Shown here piece by piece: positions 28,488-38,570 of a DNA stretch of 64,000 nt. Both the position numbers and the translations under genes were made by a program. The first letter of the stretch is position 1; every line of letters begins with the position of its first letter. The stretch covers positions 158,682-222,681 of the forward strand of contig KN805408.1 in NCBI GenBank assembly GCA_000818945.1, written 5' to 3'. This DNA comes from Schizochytrium sp. CCTCC M209059 (taxonomy: Eukaryota > Sar > Bigyra > Thraustochytrida > Thraustochytriidae). The notes below the pieces were generated by a model. It saw only the letters and a list, made by a program, of their open reading frames with translations. It was not told the DNA's origin and searched no databases.

Positions 28488-31238
28488 TCATTTTTCTGGA
28501 CTTGACTTGGACCGAAAGCGAGAGGAGAACCTCTTCCACGCGGACGACGCCCGCTGGTAAATGGCGATCTTGTCGAGAAGTCTTTGTGTACATTCGTCAT
28601 CGGGGCCCAATTCTCTCTTGCACAGAGCCTCGGCACGACGCAAGACTTGTAACCCCTCGTTGCGATTGTTTTGCTCGGCATGAATGTCTACGATAGCCTC
28701 GAGAATATATACAAATTCAGCCGGATAAACATCTTGGATTTGCTCAAGAACTTCAAAAGCTTCATTGAGAAGTGCGAGCGCCTCCTCATAATGTCGCAGG
28801 CGCTGATGTAGCGAAGCTACATTGCGAAGAGAGTAGGCCATGTCAAGATCGAGATCCCCGGCATGTTGTCGTCGAATTACGAGAGCAGCCTCATAGTTAG
28901 CGAGGGCATCCACGTACTTTCGCTGGGCGCATTGGACTCCGGCAATTTTTTCTAGCACTTTGGCTTTCAGAAGCCGCGCCGCAACGCCCTTGCAACGTGG
29001 GAGGGCGTCCTCGTAGTAGTGGAGCGCACGCGCAAACTGGCCCGTAGTGGTGAAAATGTTTCCAATGTTGACAAGCAGCGCCGCAAGCTCCAACTGCGAA
29101 GGTGTGACGGCGTCCAAATACACCGACTGGGCCTCGCGGTAGTATTTCAAGGCAACGTCAAAGCTGTGCAAATCTCGATGAACATCCGCAATGTGGCAAA
29201 GTACCGAAGCTACGGCTTTGTGGCGCGGTCCAAGGGCCTCTCTTCGAATGTCAAGAGCCTCAAAGTACTTTTCCAGAGCTTCATCATGCTCGCCTGTCTG
29301 GTGCAAGACGAGCGCGATACCATTGAGTGTTTCAGCCACAGCTGGGTGACGGAATCCGAGCACTTCTTGGCGAACTTCGAGCGCCTCGTGATACACTTGA
29401 AGGGCCTGCTCAAAGTCTTGTTGGCTCGCGTAGGCCTTGGCGATATTGTGCAACGTCGTGGCAACAAGTGGGTGGCGATCACCGAGCGCATCGACAATAA
29501 TCGAGCGAGCTTGGTTGTAGTTGCGAAGCGCTTTTTCGTTCTTACCTTGCGCGTGACGAACATCTGCAATTCCGATGAGCGTGATGGCAACCTTTTCAAG
29601 TTTAGCTCCCAAGCTAGCTCGATAGATGGCAAGCGCATCCTTGTAAAAGGTGAGCGCATCTTGGTAATTTCTTTGTCGAAAGTGCACGCGTGCAATGCTG
29701 TTGAGAACGTTTGCGACGGCTGGCGTTCGGTTTCCGCGTCCCTCTTGCAAGATTGCCAGGGCATCATAAAAGATCTGCAGAGCCTCTGCAAAGTAACCCT
29801 GCTTCGTGTAAACGTTGCCGATGCCTACGAGCGTGTCCGCGGTCTCGTGATCTGAAGGTCCGAGAATGCGCCTGCGAATCTCGAGCGCCTCCAGGTAAAA
29901 TTCCGTCAGGGCGTCCTGGTAGTAGCCTTGAGAGTCTGCCAAAAATCCGGTCTGCGCAAGAAGACTTGCAAGGTAAAGCTCGTCGCTCTGCGCTCGCGCA
30001 GTCGCAATGGCTTGGCGTGCCATTCCAAGTAGCCACGTTCTGACCTGCTCGTTGATGACGGAATTGAGGGTTACGAAGCCATTTTCGAGTGTACGCTTGA
30101 TCGCATTGGAAATACGGCGTTCATCCTCTGGCTTCCAGCAGCGCGCCTTCCGCATGTCCATATTATCGGCCATGACCCGAGCGATTTGCGCGGGGTCTTC
30201 GAGTAGCTGCGTGATATAATCGGACTCTTGACCCTCTGCATAAATGACGCGCGCCGGCTGGCCGTTGTTGACGGAGCCTAAAATTTCCCAAACGCACCAC
30301 GCACGCTGGAGGGGTGCGGGTCGATCCCATCGGTCGAAGAAAACAACAGTGTGGTTGAAGCGAGCAATGGCCTCGTGCAAACCTTCCGTGAGAATGCGTT
30401 CTCGCGAAGCGAGCACTTCAGCGGGGAGGTCTTCGTCGGTGCACAGAAGCAGGGGCTGATTAGCGCAAAAGAGATCGAGCCAGACAAAGGGCTCTATATC
30501 GTCTTCACTCTCAGCAAAGTACATATCGAGCGCTTGGACGAGATCGGCAAAGCAGCACTTGCGCGCTTGGCTGACAAAGATGCCTTGGAACTCGTCGCCT
30601 ACGTCGGCCGTGTCTCCAATAATGTCCAAGTAGATTTGCGATCCTCGTAGCTGCTGGGTCGCTGCGAGAACGACTCGCTGGGCCACGTCCTCAGTGCTCC
30701 ACTCGGCGCGCGGTTTCTCGCGAGCATCTTGGCCGGGAATAAAATCGATGGTACCCGGAACAAAGTCGACGGTTCCCTTGACTTTGCCGTTTTGCAGAGT
30801 CGCAACGCGACGAATTGTCGTGCCTGTCGGGATGTCCGCGCCAAGGTCGCGCATCGCGACAAAGAGTTCGACGTCGCTTGCAACGCGCTTACTGGCGATG
30901 TCGTCGACGAGTTCCTTGAGGAAGCGCAAGCTTACGCTTTGGTGACTTAGGATGCGTCGCGTCTGTTCTGCATCTTGGCTTTTAAGCGAGTCGCGGCTCG
31001 CTTGGCTGTGGCTGCTATTGCCGAGCAAGAAGGACGGCCTCTTGGCAAGGCTTCTGCGCAGTATGCTCGCGCGGCGTGCGGCCATCTCGTTAACGACGTT
31101 CACGGCAAACGGGCTAGGCCGAGGTCTAATTGGGCTTTGCCGACCTTCCGGCGGCGTCTTCTTCTTCTCCTTCCTCCTTCTCGTTTCTTCTCCCTCAGGC
31201 TCTTGGCCGCCGAACGGCGTCTTCCCGAACTCGTGCAT
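28488..31238 (-). CDS. Kinesin-light-chain-type TPR protein with TIR-like N-terminal domain
   Basis: A 916-aa frame. From about residue 400 to 890 it is a regular array of 42-residue tetratricopeptide repeats of the kinesin-light-chain type (motifs such as YQDALTFYKDALAIYR and VANVLNSIARVH), about eleven in all. This is a protein-interaction scaffold. Residues about 215-370 hold a domain with FVWLDLFCANQ, HTVVFFDRWDRP and RAWCVWEI. The D-x-F-x-x-NQ and WC-x-W-E pattern is, in my reading, a TIR-like fold seen in many stramenopile TPR proteins. The Glu after WC-x-W sits where TIR NADases keep their catalytic Glu, but enzyme activity is not shown. The N-terminal 80 residues are basic and Pro-rich. 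Role unknown; sensing or scaffold function is inferred. Confidence 0.75.
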   Translation of the reverse strand: MHEFGKTPFGGQEPEGEETRRRKEKKKTPPEGRQSPIRPRPSPFAVNVVNEMAARRASILRRSLAKRPSFLLGNSSHSQASRDSLKSQDAEQTRRILSHQSVSLRFLKELVDDIASKRVASDVELFVAMRDLGADIPTGTTIRRVATLQNGKVKGTVDFVPGTIDFIPGQDAREKPRAEWSTEDVAQRVVLAATQQLRGSQIYLDIIGDTADVGDEFQGIFVSQARKCCFADLVQALDMYFAESEDDIEPFVWLDLFCANQPLLLCTDEDLPAEVLASRERILTEGLHEAIARFNHTVVFFDRWDRPAPLQRAWCVWEILGSVNNGQPARVIYAEGQESDYITQLLEDPAQIARVMADNMDMRKARCWKPEDERRISNAIKRTLENGFVTLNSVINEQVRTWLLGMARQAIATARAQSDELYLASLLAQTGFLADSQGYYQDALTEFYLEALEIRRRILGPSDHETADTLVGIGNVYTKQGYFAEALQIFYDALAILQEGRGNRTPAVANVLNSIARVHFRQRNYQDALTFYKDALAIYRASLGAKLEKVAITLIGIADVRHAQGKNEKALRNYNQARSIIVDALGDRHPLVATTLHNIAKAYASQQDFEQALQVYHEALEVRQEVLGFRHPAVAETLNGIALVLHQTGEHDEALEKYFEALDIRREALGPRHKAVASVLCHIADVHRDLHSFDVALKYYREAQSVYLDAVTPSQLELAALLVNIGNIFTTTGQFARALHYYEDALPRCKGVAARLLKAKVLEKIAGVQCAQRKYVDALANYEAALVIRRQHAGDLDLDMAYSLRNVASLHQRLRHYEEALALLNEAFEVLEQIQDVYPAEFVYILEAIVDIHAEQNNRNEGLQVLRRAEALCKRELGPDDECTQRLLDKIAIYQRASSAWKRFSSRFRSKSSPEK

Positions 31239-31897
31239 GCGAACCGGAACCCATGCATGAAGCCAACGACCCGCCGCCGTGTTTTCGTCACCGACGTGGC
31301 CGGAGAACGGGAACCGCTGCTTCTTCGCAGTGGACGTACGAGACGCGCGCCGGTGGCGGGTTCCCCCCTCATATCACGATAATGGTCATGGTATAGTATA
31401 ATGGGGACACAGGTGTGGGCGGATGGGCCCTGCCGGATTCCTCAGTCTATCATTTTGAGAGCCTGATGTACCCCGGGAGTCGCGAGGGAGAACGTGCTCG
31501 GCGTGGCGCTTCGGCGGCTCGCGGCGGAAGGAAGCTCACCGCGGCCGCCTCTTGCGCTTGCCAGGAAGGAAGGTGCCAGGTGCATTGGACGTGGGAACCC
31601 TCAGGTTGTGGGGGGAACAGAACAATCGCAGGAGATCGTTCTGTGTCTCGGTTTGGGGAGGTTTGCAGTGCGGCATGAAGTGCTAGCCATTCGAGCAAGC
31701 ACGCGAGACAAGAGAAACTGGGCGCTACAGAATCGCAAATTGGAAAGAAGAACGCCGTACAAGCAAGCCGAAAAAAGAAAAAGGAAAGAAAGAGAAGAAG
31801 AATGCATTTTGTGGATTATCACTCTTTCCGTAGTAGAATGCCACAAGGTGAATTATCGATACTCCTCCTAGGCCCTGTACAGTGTGCTGTGAAAGTG
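31239..31897. other. Intergenic 660 bp
   Basis: Between two minus-strand genes. It should contain the TPR-gene promoter; an AT-rich GGTATAGTATAATGG stretch near 31390-31404 is a possible core element. No gene is visible. Confidence 0.4.
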
Positions 31898-32815
31898 TCA
31901 AGTGTGGATCGAGTAGGCGGCCTCGAGGAACTCTTCGTACTGAAATGTAGCATTGCCTGAGTAGTTGGTGTCCTTTTTCTTGAAGGCTTCGGTAAGTTTG
32001 TGCAGCTCGCAAAAGAGCGCGACAAACATATCAAAGCCAATGCCACCGGCCTTTTCGGTGCCGTAGACATCAAAGAGACGCTTGAAAAAGGCGTCTGAGA
32101 ACGAATAGCCAACCTGTTTGATGGCAGCCTTGAGCTCATTATGATCAATGAGACCCGACTTGTTGCTGTCGTGACCTTCAAAGCATTCGCGCCACTGCTG
32201 CAGATAGCCCCAAAGACCCTCGAATTCGGTGCGATCGACGGAGCCATCGAGGCTCGTGTCATAGAGGTTGATGAGAAGGCGGCAGGTCTTGAGGCTAAAA
32301 TCCATTTTGCCTTGGCTGAGGCCATATTGAAGCTCGTCCGCCGTCACGGAGTTGCTTGCATCACGGTCCATGGCCGTGAAAATGAGCATCGCATCGGCCG
32401 GATAGCCTTGGCGCAGCTTGGCCTCGGCGTCGCGAGAAGCCTGGCATTGGTGTGCCAACGCCTGTGCAGCGGCGGTCGGCGCGTTACCCCCTGCAACAGG
32501 TTGCGGCGGTGGTGGCGGCATGGGTGGCGGCGGTCCGCCATGATGCGGCGGTCCGCCATGGTGCGGCGGTCCTCCGGGGGGTCCGTGGCGCTGCGGACTC
32601 GCTGCGGCCGGAGCAGGGGCCTGAATGTCGAGCTGCATGCCTGTGTAGATGCCGGCGGGGCAGGTGACCCTCATCTTTTGCCCGTTCACGCTCACCAGGA
32701 ACGATTGGCCGGGGCCCACGCCCGCTGGGACGGTCACGCGGTAGCGCTGCATCCTTTTTTGTCGTGGCGTCCGACGGTCTTGCTCGCTCGGTTTCTCGCT
32801 ATTTTCTTCGAACAA
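31898..32815 (-). CDS. Penta-EF-hand protein (ALG-2/peflin-like)
   Basis: A 305-aa frame. Residues 20-70 form a small beta-rich segment (YRVTVPAGVGPGQSF ... VTCPAGIYTGMQ) of the kind often repeated in protist proteins. A Pro/Gly/His-rich linker (about 70-120) is built of short repeats. The C-terminal 175 residues form a penta-EF-hand module with calcium-loop sequences DRDASNSVTADE, DTSLDGSVDRTE and DSNKSGLIDHNE, then degenerate hands including DTNYSGNATFQ. ALG-2/peflin proteins bind calcium and act as adaptors in membrane trafficking and repair. The Pro/Gly-rich N-terminus fits that group. The start could also be the Met at residue 22. Confidence 0.85.
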   Translation of the reverse strand: MFEENSEKPSEQDRRTPRQKRMQRYRVTVPAGVGPGQSFLVSVNGQKMRVTCPAGIYTGMQLDIQAPAPAAASPQRHGPPGGPPHHGGPPHHGGPPPPMPPPPPQPVAGGNAPTAAAQALAHQCQASRDAEAKLRQGYPADAMLIFTAMDRDASNSVTADELQYGLSQGKMDFSLKTCRLLINLYDTSLDGSVDRTEFEGLWGYLQQWRECFEGHDSNKSGLIDHNELKAAIKQVGYSFSDAFFKRLFDVYGTEKAGGIGFDMFVALFCELHKLTEAFKKKDTNYSGNATFQYEEFLEAAYSIHT

Positions 32816-34106
32816 GATTTGCTAGACTGACTGACTTGACTCACTATCAAGGAGAAGAACCTCAGCTCCGAACTTGAAATGACCGACCTCGGAGACAAAA
32901 AGAAAGCTTTGCCGCACTGCAAGTGGCATGAAAGGCATAATTTCACACCATCATCAACTTCAATCACGATGGTAGCAGCAGCAGCAGCCGTGTGTCGAGG
33001 CAGGCAGACAGACGTTCGTTCAGTTAGGCAAGGTTCCTGGTGCCACGATCCTTGGCTCCTTTATGAAAATGAGTTGCGCAGAGAAGCGTATCTATTGTAT
33101 ACAGTCATGTTCACAAAAGACCCCGCCTGTCTGCATGCACTGCTGCCGATTTTTCAAATCTGCTTTGCTGGAGATTGCTGATCGATCACTTGACGTACGC
33201 TTCGTGTCGCCGCAGTCGCGCACGGAGAAGCAGCTGTAGCTGCAACTGCAGCGGCGGGAACACGAGCAGCGTAAAAACGCGTGATCCTGCGCTCGCTGTC
33301 TGCGTTAGTGTTCGTGCGAGAGCTCGAACGTGGGTGCACGTTGTTTTGAGCGTGTGCATGCACAAGGAAAGGCGAATCTACGAATTCGTGCAGGTGAAAA
33401 ATCAGTTGTCGCAAAAGCCTTGAACAGCTGTGCGCTGGCTGGTGTTCTTTGCAGCAGCAGTCGCATCGCTTATTTCGCTGCCGCACACCGTCGGTAGTGT
33501 AATAACTCCACAAACTCCTTGATTCCAAAGGTCGGATTCTGGGGCCGGGACCCTGCGACCAGGCTGGCCTCGCTCCTCGTGTGCGCGCTGTCTCGTGTAC
33601 CCTCCGGGACACGGTCAGCATTCAACAGCAACTGTAGCTGCAACTGCAGCTGCAGCAGCACCAGCACCAGCACCACCAGGAACATTGGCCAGCGCAGACA
33701 ATCTGTGCAGTGAGCCAACTCTTTTCTTCGCGGAGGACCCGCGAAAAAAAACATTTCCTTTGTCGATACTGTTCGGCAACGCCGGAGCCCTGATTCCCCC
33801 CTCTTCCCCTTCTCCCTCTGTTTCTCTCTCCCTGCGCCGACTCCGCGAATCCCGACGAGAGCCCACTCCTATCGCTGCCGCGCGGCTGCCGCAAGTCCCC
33901 CTGCCACTTCTGGCTGTATCAGTCAATCTTTTTGGAGCAACTTTTGTGCTCACAAAGGCAACGCCGCAGACGCCGCGGAAACGCCGGCCGATCGCCGACG
34001 AAGGCGTACCAAGTGACGGGAGCCCTTGTCACCCCCCTTCCTTCCGAGTCCTCCCTCTATACCATTGTTCTTGTTTCTGCTGCGGCGGAACTTCCACAGG
34101 AGATTC
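32816..34106. other. Intergenic 1.3 kb
   Basis: A divergent spacer between the penta-EF-hand gene and the plus-strand Ser-rich gene. It includes CAG-rich runs near 32970 and 33640-33680. An identical 19-mer beginning CTGTAGCTGCAACTG occurs at 33234 and 33632. Frames here are low-complexity and I do not accept any as genes. Confidence 0.5.
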
Positions 34107-35639
34107 ATGAACCCGCCCTCGTCTGCTCGGCTGAAAAGCGGCGTCAGCGGCGAGGATGACGAGGCCCTCTCGATGCACCTCTCATCATCCCAGCGACGCA
34201 GCAGCAGCGGTAACACACAGCATGCTCATCAGAGAGACGCTGCCACAGACGACGGAACGAACCCGCGTCGCTCGTCTCTTGCGGCGTGTGGCAGACCGCT
34301 GACGAGCACGAGCACGAGCACGAGCACAAGCACGAGCACGAGCACGAGCAAGAGCAAGGTAGCGGCGACAAAGCCGCAAGTCGAGCGAGGTCCAGGCACA
34401 GGAACAGAAACAGGAACAGAGCGAGCTTCCGAGGACTCGAACTCGTACGCAGCCATCTCCATGACACTCACGGCATCGACCACCGGCAAGAAGGCCGAGG
34501 CTGGAGCGGCAAAGCTCAGAAAGCTTGCGAGCAGCCTGAAACCTTTCGGAAAGCTGCCAAACCTGCTGTCGGCACAGCGCCACGCGCGCAGCGCCACAAC
34601 CTTTGACAAGCAAGGCGGAGAAGACCGGCAGGAACAGCTCCACCGTCACCAGCAGAAACCTGAACCTGAGCACAAGCTCGAGGACAAGGACAAGGAGCAC
34701 CAAGAAAAGATCCACGACAAGAACTCCAATGAGTCCCTCGGCGACCCGTACTCTACGACGAGCACCGGCGCAAGCCCTAGCGTCAACGATATCAACAACA
34801 CCACCAACAACAACAACAACAACAACAAAACATCGCCTCCTGCAACGCCCCCAACGAAAAAGGCGGCCAAAAAGAAGAAGCGCTCTTTTTTTGGAGAAAT
34901 GGAGGACGACGAAAGACGCGAAACCAGCTCCGCCGTGAGCGAATCCACTTGTACTACGCACACACCAAAACGTAGTCGCACAGAATCCTTTGCTCGCCCA
35001 CAAACGAACACTACTCCTTTAGGTGGGCCCGTTCGTCCCTCAAACGCTGGACGCCAAGATGCTCCGCGACGCGCAATTCTCCAGCAATCCTCTGAGAATG
35101 AAGGATCCGACATCAAGAAACAAAGCTCCAGTATTCGTGCACGACAAGATGAAAAGGAAAACGAAGCAGCGACTTGGAACGCTCTGCGGAGCAGTGATGA
35201 GGAAGGTGGCAAAACCTGCGACGGCAAGGATGAACTCGAGAAAAATGGAGACGAGAACGACCGCAACCAGGAGGACGATCATCTGAAGGACCTGGAGGTG
35301 ATGAATGCCTTGCGACGTCCTCTTTCTCGCTCATCTTCGGCGGCAACCTCGCCTTCCCCCTCGCCATTGCCATCAACTCCTTTCATTCGCACTGTTGATG
35401 GCCACGCTGTGCGGGTCCCGGTCTTGGACGCGGCGCCGGGATTCACGGCCGATCCGCTCTTCCAGGCCGTTCACGATCAACTCGAGCAGCTCGTTGATGG
35501 CGTGTCCGAGCGTGCGGACTTTGCCTCGAATCTTGCGGGCACTGCATCCGAACTCCGGCAACGCGCAGAGTCCCTCGTCCGATCCAAGCAGGCCGCCGTC
35601 GGTCAAATCAAGGCGCTCATCGAGCAAGCGGGTCTTTGA
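34107..35639 (+). CDS. Ser/Thr- and charge-rich hypothetical protein
   Basis: A 510-aa frame from the ATG at MNPPSSARL (an in-frame ATG at 34026 would add 27 hydrophobic or basic residues). Most of the protein is low-complexity: a (Thr-Ser)n run from a CGAGCA repeat (about residues 68-80), Glu/Lys/Gln-rich stretches, a poly-Asn run and a poly-Lys patch. Only the C-terminal 100 residues look ordered, from PFIRTVDGHAVRVP to a helical end (SELRQRAESLVRSKQAAV). A disordered, possibly nuclear protein is likely. I recognise no family. Confidence 0.6.
   Translation: MNPPSSARLKSGVSGEDDEALSMHLSSSQRRSSSGNTQHAHQRDAATDDGTNPRRSSLAACGRPLTSTSTSTSTSTSTSTSKSKVAATKPQVERGPGTGTETGTERASEDSNSYAAISMTLTASTTGKKAEAGAAKLRKLASSLKPFGKLPNLLSAQRHARSATTFDKQGGEDRQEQLHRHQQKPEPEHKLEDKDKEHQEKIHDKNSNESLGDPYSTTSTGASPSVNDINNTTNNNNNNNKTSPPATPPTKKAAKKKKRSFFGEMEDDERRETSSAVSESTCTTHTPKRSRTESFARPQTNTTPLGGPVRPSNAGRQDAPRRAILQQSSENEGSDIKKQSSSIRARQDEKENEAATWNALRSSDEEGGKTCDGKDELEKNGDENDRNQEDDHLKDLEVMNALRRPLSRSSSAATSPSPSPLPSTPFIRTVDGHAVRVPVLDAAPGFTADPLFQAVHDQLEQLVDGVSERADFASNLAGTASELRQRAESLVRSKQAAVGQIKALIEQAGL
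34300..34358 (+). repeat. (CGAGCA)n coding repeat
   Basis: About nine hexamer units that translate as Thr-Ser in the hypothetical protein. A second tandem tract, (AAC)n coding Asn, lies at 34796-34828. Confidence 0.85.
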
Positions 35640-36059
35640 TTGATCTTTCCGCAGCCCATCACATTGCGCATCTGTAACACTAAAATCTACGAAATTCCCC
35701 TTTTCATTGGCCACAAGCTTGCTCATGTGCTCTTCGTCTTCGTCAACGAGTAGAGAGTCTCATCCAACCTTTGCAGTTGCCTTGATCTTGTCACGAATGC
35801 GGAGAGCTATCTTGTGTGAAACGAGAGTTAGGGCCTACCTAGGCCTAGTTCATCCATGGTCGAAGAGCCTGGTCCAAATTCCGTCTTTCTTCTTGCTTAT
35901 GATCGATCGTCCATTGACTTCAAGTTTCCGATTGATCGGGTTGCGCGAGACAATCAAGCCGCGAGCTGCGCGACGCCGACCAAACAGGAAACGACACGAA
36001 GATCGAGCGAGCCGACCAGACGCGACGCGAGCGAGCGAGCACGAGCAAAAAAGGGAAAG
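35640..36059. promoter_or_regulatory. Intergenic/promoter region with GCCTACCTAGGCCTAG motif
   Basis: 420 bp upstream of a secreted-protein gene. A 16-mer, GCCTACCTAGGCCTAG (35833-35848), is found identically at 4344-4359 and partly at 38286-38295. It lies about 210 bp before the ATG, so it may be a promoter element (inference). Confidence 0.4.
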
Positions 36060-36793
36060 ATGGCCAGAGTCTCGGCGGTTGCGCTGCTCGCGCTGTGCGC
36101 GGCTGCGCTCCTGGGCGCCGCGCCCTGCGCCGCGGAGATCTCCGCGACCCGCAGCATCACGGCCATCAACGGCCTCGACTTGGATATTGAGATCGACGGT
36201 GAGTTTTGCCCGCGCAGCGCCTGCGCACTGCGACGCAGTAGCGGGGAGGGAGCAAAGGAAGGGAGAAAGAGTGGCCAGCGTGAATGCTGCACGGATATGG
36301 TGCGCTGACTCAATAAGAACAAAACGCGCGTCTCGCAGGCTGCAAGAGTAAGGACAAGTATGGCTGCAAGAGCTTCACCACAGATTGGGGCAAGAACATC
36401 TCGGGCAACGTCCATGCCAACCTCAAGCGGGACCTCGACGAGGGCTCGCACTTTGTGGCGAGCATGCACATCAAGACGGGGCTCTTTCCGCTCCCCTTCA
36501 AGGTACAGTGCAAGCTCTGCAACGCTCGTTGCGGATTCAAGATCCCGGTCCTCGAAAAGGATCTCGACATTGAGATGCCGCCCTGCCCCATTACGGCTGG
36601 CGAGGCGAGCAAGAAGTTCAACGAGATGATCCCGGATCGCGATCCGGTCCCACTTAAGCTCGGCGTTGACGGCATCGCAAACGTCTACGACCACAACGGC
36701 GATGAGCTTGCAGCCGTCCACTTTTCGGGCCGAGTCAGCAACGACCACTTTGCGCCCATCAAATTCTCGCTCGAGGAGAGTCCCTCCAAGTAG
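36060..36793 (+). CDS. Secreted Cys-containing protein, possible ML (MD-2/NPC2-like) domain
   Basis: A two-exon gene: 36060-36198 and 36339-36793. The 140-bp GT-AG intron is phase 1 and splits a Gly codon; the product is 197 aa. The N-terminus is a clear signal peptide (hydrophobic core ALLALCAAALLGA, cleavage near APCAAE). The mature part has several Cys, including CKSKDKYGC, CKLCNARC and PPCPITAGE. The CPI-x-x-G pattern followed by a Gly-rich strand (YDHNGDELAAVHFSG) recalls ML lipid-recognition domains. Family membership is a moderate guess; secretion is well supported. Confidence 0.7.
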
Positions 36794-37016
36794 ACGTCAT
36801 CAACTCCGTGCTAGCTTTTTTCCATTTTTCTCCACTTAGCCCGACCAACTTGAGAATTTTCATTCTTCCTTTCCTTCACATTTCTTCAAGCTTTCTTTTC
36901 TTTATTTGATAAACCAAAAAAGAGAGGAAACACACAGAGCAAAATTTAATCGCGGCATTCCAATAAGGCGCACCGTAATCCTTTTCAAGCTTTCATTTCA
37001 ACCTTGGTATACGAAT

Positions 37017-37991
37017 TTAGATCATAAAGGCCAGGTCCTCATTCTTGCGACCGTCGCCCATGTAGAGGCTACCAAAGCGTGCCGTGCCAGGCTCGTGGTA
37101 AAACGAGAAACCAGGGTACACCAGACTCTTGATGACTACCGTGGTCTGGCACGGATCCGCCTGCACGGACCACGCACCAGCGGGATGAGTCGCGGAGATG
37201 GGCTCGAGGAAGCATTCCGGCTTTAGAAGACCATCAATGTCGCGCACCGCAGCGCCTTCGCTCGGCTTGCGGAAAAGCAAGTAGCTGCTCACGTCCTGCG
37301 CCTCGGCCACGCTAAGACCCGTAAAATTCACATTCTTGGCAACACGATGTAATGGATCCACCACAAAGGCTCCACGGGGCACCACTGCAGTAGCGCTGTG
37401 GATATCCTTGACGACGCAGGCGAGCAAATCTTTCTCAGTGAAGGCATCCACCGCGGCTGTTCCCTTGGTCTCTTCATCGTCCTCGGTGGCCTCCACAGCG
37501 GCCACCAACTCCGTGGCGGCGTCGCCGGTGAATCGCATCGTCGTTGCGTTGACTGTGCCATGCATCTGTGCTGTTAGTGACTGAATGGATCAATACATTT
37601 TCCTGGCGTCTGCTCGTTCACTCTTTCGTTCGGACATGTGTCTTTGTCGAGCGAGTACAATTGTGAAATATAAAAAAGGACAAAAGCACCTTTACTTACC
37701 TTCCGGATGACGCGTTGCCCACGTCGTGGTCAGAGGACGCAACTTAAATTCTGTCGTCGAGCAGAACCAGAAGCTCTGGTCTGGATAGTCGTCCTCCTCC
37801 TTGAGCTTATCCTGGCCGACGACAATGAGATAATCGGCATCGTTTCCGTCAATTTTTCCCCAAAACGTAATGTTATCGAGGTCCGAGGTATCGAGAGCGC
37901 TCAACTCGTTGGCAAGGAGTGTCTCCTCCTCGGGCGTCAGCCATCGACCCGCCAGAGCGCCCACGCGTGCATCGAGGGCAGACGACGACAT
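37017..37991 (-). CDS. RSPH9: Radial spoke head protein 9
   Basis: A two-exon minus-strand gene: exon 1 is 37991-37700 and exon 2 is 37570-37017, with a 129-bp intron (GTAAGT...CTAACAG, phase 1). The product is 281 aa, close to the 276 aa of the human protein. Matching landmarks are ITFWGKIDGNDADYL near the N-terminus, VVPRGAFVVDP, FTGLSVAEAQDVSSY, AGAWSVQ and the C-terminal YMGDGRKNEDLAFMI. RSPH9 is part of the radial spoke head that controls dynein in 9+2 axonemes. Its presence implies a motile flagellum. In exon 2 an ATG lies 5 nt after the acceptor, but homology shows exon 1 belongs to the gene. Confidence 0.93.
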
Positions 37992-38570
37992 GATCTTTTG
38001 GCTTGTTCGTGAGGAGTCCAATCAGGCACGAGCGCCACTTGCGTCGCCCTGCGCGAGCGTCTCGAGACTCTGCTTCGTCTCTCTGCACAAATGTTTGTCT
38101 GAAGTGCCTTCCTTCGGCCTTGCTTGGCCTTGCCTTCCTTGGTCTTGACTTCCTCTTTGCCAAGTACGTAGCGCGACAAATTCTGCGTTTGACCGTTGAG
38201 AGAGAGAGACAGGGGGTGTGTACTACCAGACCATTACGAAAAAATAAGTTCCGGTTTATCATGCTAGCGCGTGCATTATTATAGTAGGCCTACCTGAGGA
38301 AGAACAAAAGAGGTGTGGAGGGAACGCGACCCGACCAAGATCGCTTGGAATGAGAACTACTAGAGATCAATTAAGAAGTTCCCCCCTTTACTCATTTTGC
38401 CTTTTTTGCTTACCCTTTTTTTTTTTTCTCTCTTCCTCTCTCTCCGTACGTTGTTGATCGTTCGTCACCATTTGCTCGCAATAGAGGGGTCTGGGATCTC
38501 GCCTGCGGGAAAAGCCCGCTTAGGAGGCTGCGCGATATGACAGTTTTACGTTTTCTGGGCGACTGAGAGC
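37992..38570. other. Intergenic 580 bp
   Basis: The RSPH9 promoter side and the 3' end of the ataxin-3 gene. It contains GTGTACTACC near 38218, a partial copy of the TAGGCCTACCT motif at 38285-38295, and a T10 tract at about 38418. No gene is visible. Confidence 0.4.

Noticed and set aside
33234..33650. Duplicated 19-mer CTGTAGCTGCAACTG...
   Set aside because: Sits in CAG/CTG-rich DNA where such matches arise by slippage; no flanking similarity.
33595..34110. 171-codon plus-strand frame
   Set aside because: Ala/Pro/Ser low-complexity from CAG-type repeats, overlapped by minus-strand frames and the start of the next gene.
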